From CAYGZM01 sp964354365 (GTDB lineage Bacteria; Planctomycetota; Phycisphaerae; Sedimentisphaerales; Anaerobacaceae): a stretch of 64,000 bases of DNA. Both the position numbers and the translations under genes were made by a program. The DNA lies in the NCBI GenBank assembly GCA_964354365.1, contig CAYGZM010000001.1, forward strand, positions 55,962 through 119,961. The letters are read 5' to 3'. Within the stretch, counting starts at the first letter, position 1. Each line of letters opens with the position of its first letter. The notes under the pieces are model-generated. The model had not been told where the DNA came from. It saw only the letters and a program-made list of their open reading frames with translations, and did no database searches. This document shows positions 63,522-64,000 of this stretch, piece by piece.

Positions 63522-64000
63522 GCATCTTGTCCGGTCCGGGGAATTGGGTTTGATTGGGTTTGTTTTGGATAACGTTCGTTGTTGATTGTTCGTTGTTCAT
63601 TGAGATAAGATTTTGTTGTTACTGGACTTATGGTCATTTTGCCTATTTTGACATTGGGTTTGTTTTGCGCAATGCTGCTGGATTCTTGATACTCGATACT
63701 CGATGCTGGATACTCGATGCTCGATGCTGGATGCAGGATGGTTGATGTTGGATGGTTTTGGCGCGGTTCGGGGGTGTTGTTTGGTTCTGTGCTGCCCCCC
63801 GGCGCAGGGCCGGGGGCTAAATAGCGGTCTTGGGGTTCGAGATTTGGTTCTGAAGGTTCGACGGTTCGGAGGATGCGAAGTCTTTGGAGTTCGAGGGTTG
63901 TTTTGAATAGGCTGTGCTCTATTCTTCTTTCGTACATCAGGAGGCGGTCGAGGACTCTTGCGTTCGAGAAGTCCTTTAGGGCGATGCGGCCGAGGATTAG
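63467..64000 (-). CDS. Partial conserved protein, 5' end beyond the window, repeat-derived tail
   Basis: Read from the right edge, the first 60 residues look like real protein: LGRIALKDFSNARVLDRLLM, YERRIEHSLFKTTLELQRLR and a basic-acidic end. I do not recognise the family. From about residue 65 on, the reading goes through an AGCCCCCGGCCCTGCGCCGG hairpin, the 7-bp tandem repeat (SSIEYPA repeated) and A-rich repeats, down to a stop at 63467 inside the NHL gene. That part is probably not functional, and the true end is likely near 63840. Confidence 0.5.
   Translation of the reverse strand, partial: LILGRIALKDFSNARVLDRLLMYERRIEHSLFKTTLELQRLRILRTVEPSEPNLEPQDRYLAPGPAPGGSTEPNNTPEPRQNHPTSTILHPASSIEYPASSIEYQESSSIAQNKPNVKIGKMTISPVTTKSYLNEQRTINNERYPKQTQSNPIPRTGQDAYIFRENTCILWPSPSAT
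63540..63680 (-). repeat. A-rich AACAAACCCAAT-type repeat block, inverted
   Basis: On the minus strand CAAAACAAACCCAATCAAAC and CAAAACAAACCCAATGTC recur, the same family as 12458-12640. Confidence 0.5.
63681..63757 (+). repeat. 7-bp tandem repeat, unit GATRCTS, 11 units
   Basis: Eleven units in register: GATTCTT, GATACTC, GATACTC, GATGCTG, GATACTC, GATGCTC, GATGCTG, GATGCAG, GATGGTT, GATGTTG, GATGGTT. The first eight are well kept and the last three decayed. A 7-bp unit is not a multiple of three, so it rotates through all frames; three units give a 7-residue repeat. Confidence 0.85.

Overview
The window reads as chromosomal DNA of a Planctomycetota bacterium, most likely class Phycisphaerae (Sedimentisphaerales-like). 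This is inferred from the gene families: PEP-CTERM proteins ending in an LGLGGLALLR-type tail, LamG proteins with dockerin-like DWL repeats, prepilin-like proteins with an FGDGH motif, twin-arginine Gfo/Idh/MocA and TIM-barrel proteins, an HzsA-like dihaem protein, and GH29 and GH16 hydrolases. LptE, a tripartite RND/TolC pump and PEP-CTERM proteins indicate a Gram-negative-type envelope. One 100-N gap and the mosaic of degenerate intergenic repeats suggest a metagenome assembly.

Layout. 1-1029: two tandem related small membrane proteins. 1030-8978 (minus): a protein-folding cluster groEL2, GH29 alpha-L-fucosidase, groES, groEL1, dnaJ, grpE and an FmdB-type zinc ribbon. 9.6-12 kb: a small accessory island with its own promoter, holding a GIY-YIG nuclease-like gene, a 24-codon remnant resembling the end of a type I restriction HsdS subunit, and a stand-alone reverse transcriptase with a long helical C-terminus. 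13-16.6 kb: TPR protein, ribosomal protein S20 (rpsT), and a rhomboid protease with four zinc ribbons. 17-19.5 kb: a LamG/dockerin-like surface protein broken by a frameshift. 20.1-22.7 kb: a palindromic MITE with TTA target duplications just upstream of rnr (RNase R). 22.8-26.9 kb: lipoprotein, PEP-CTERM protein, ptsI. 27.2-33.3 kb: an RND efflux operon (adaptor, pump, TolC) joined by ATGA overlaps, with a promoter that carries an inverted repeat. 33.4-37 kb: TAT-exported oxidoreductase plus HEAT-repeat protein. 37.4-40 kb: PEP-CTERM protein, LOG-family protein, nth. 40.2-46.7 kb: CorA-like transporter, then a minus-strand envelope/proteostasis operon (TPR lipoprotein-assembly-like, lptE, ftsH, dsbD-like). 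46.9-55.1 kb: HzsA-like dihaem beta-propeller, three tandem TAT TIM-barrel paralogs plus a relic of a fourth, two prepilin-like proteins. 55.2-58.3 kb (minus): PQQ-type beta-propeller and GH16 glycanase. 58.7-63.5 kb: YkgJ-type cysteine cluster protein, hisS, esterase, VOC protein, a PD-(D/E)XK-like protein and an NHL protein. The right edge holds a partial minus-strand gene whose tail runs through a 7-bp tandem repeat.

The parts most worth attention are the reverse transcriptase/GIY-YIG island (a candidate defence or mobile system), the triplicated TAT family with its decayed fourth copy, the MITE, and the families of short interspersed repeats. These repeats fill the intergenic DNA and have been read into the ends of real genes (rpsT, the YkgJ-type gene, the last partial gene). 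No tRNA, rRNA or CRISPR array was seen. Promoters listed are of the TTGACA/TATAAT type, found by eye and not tested.
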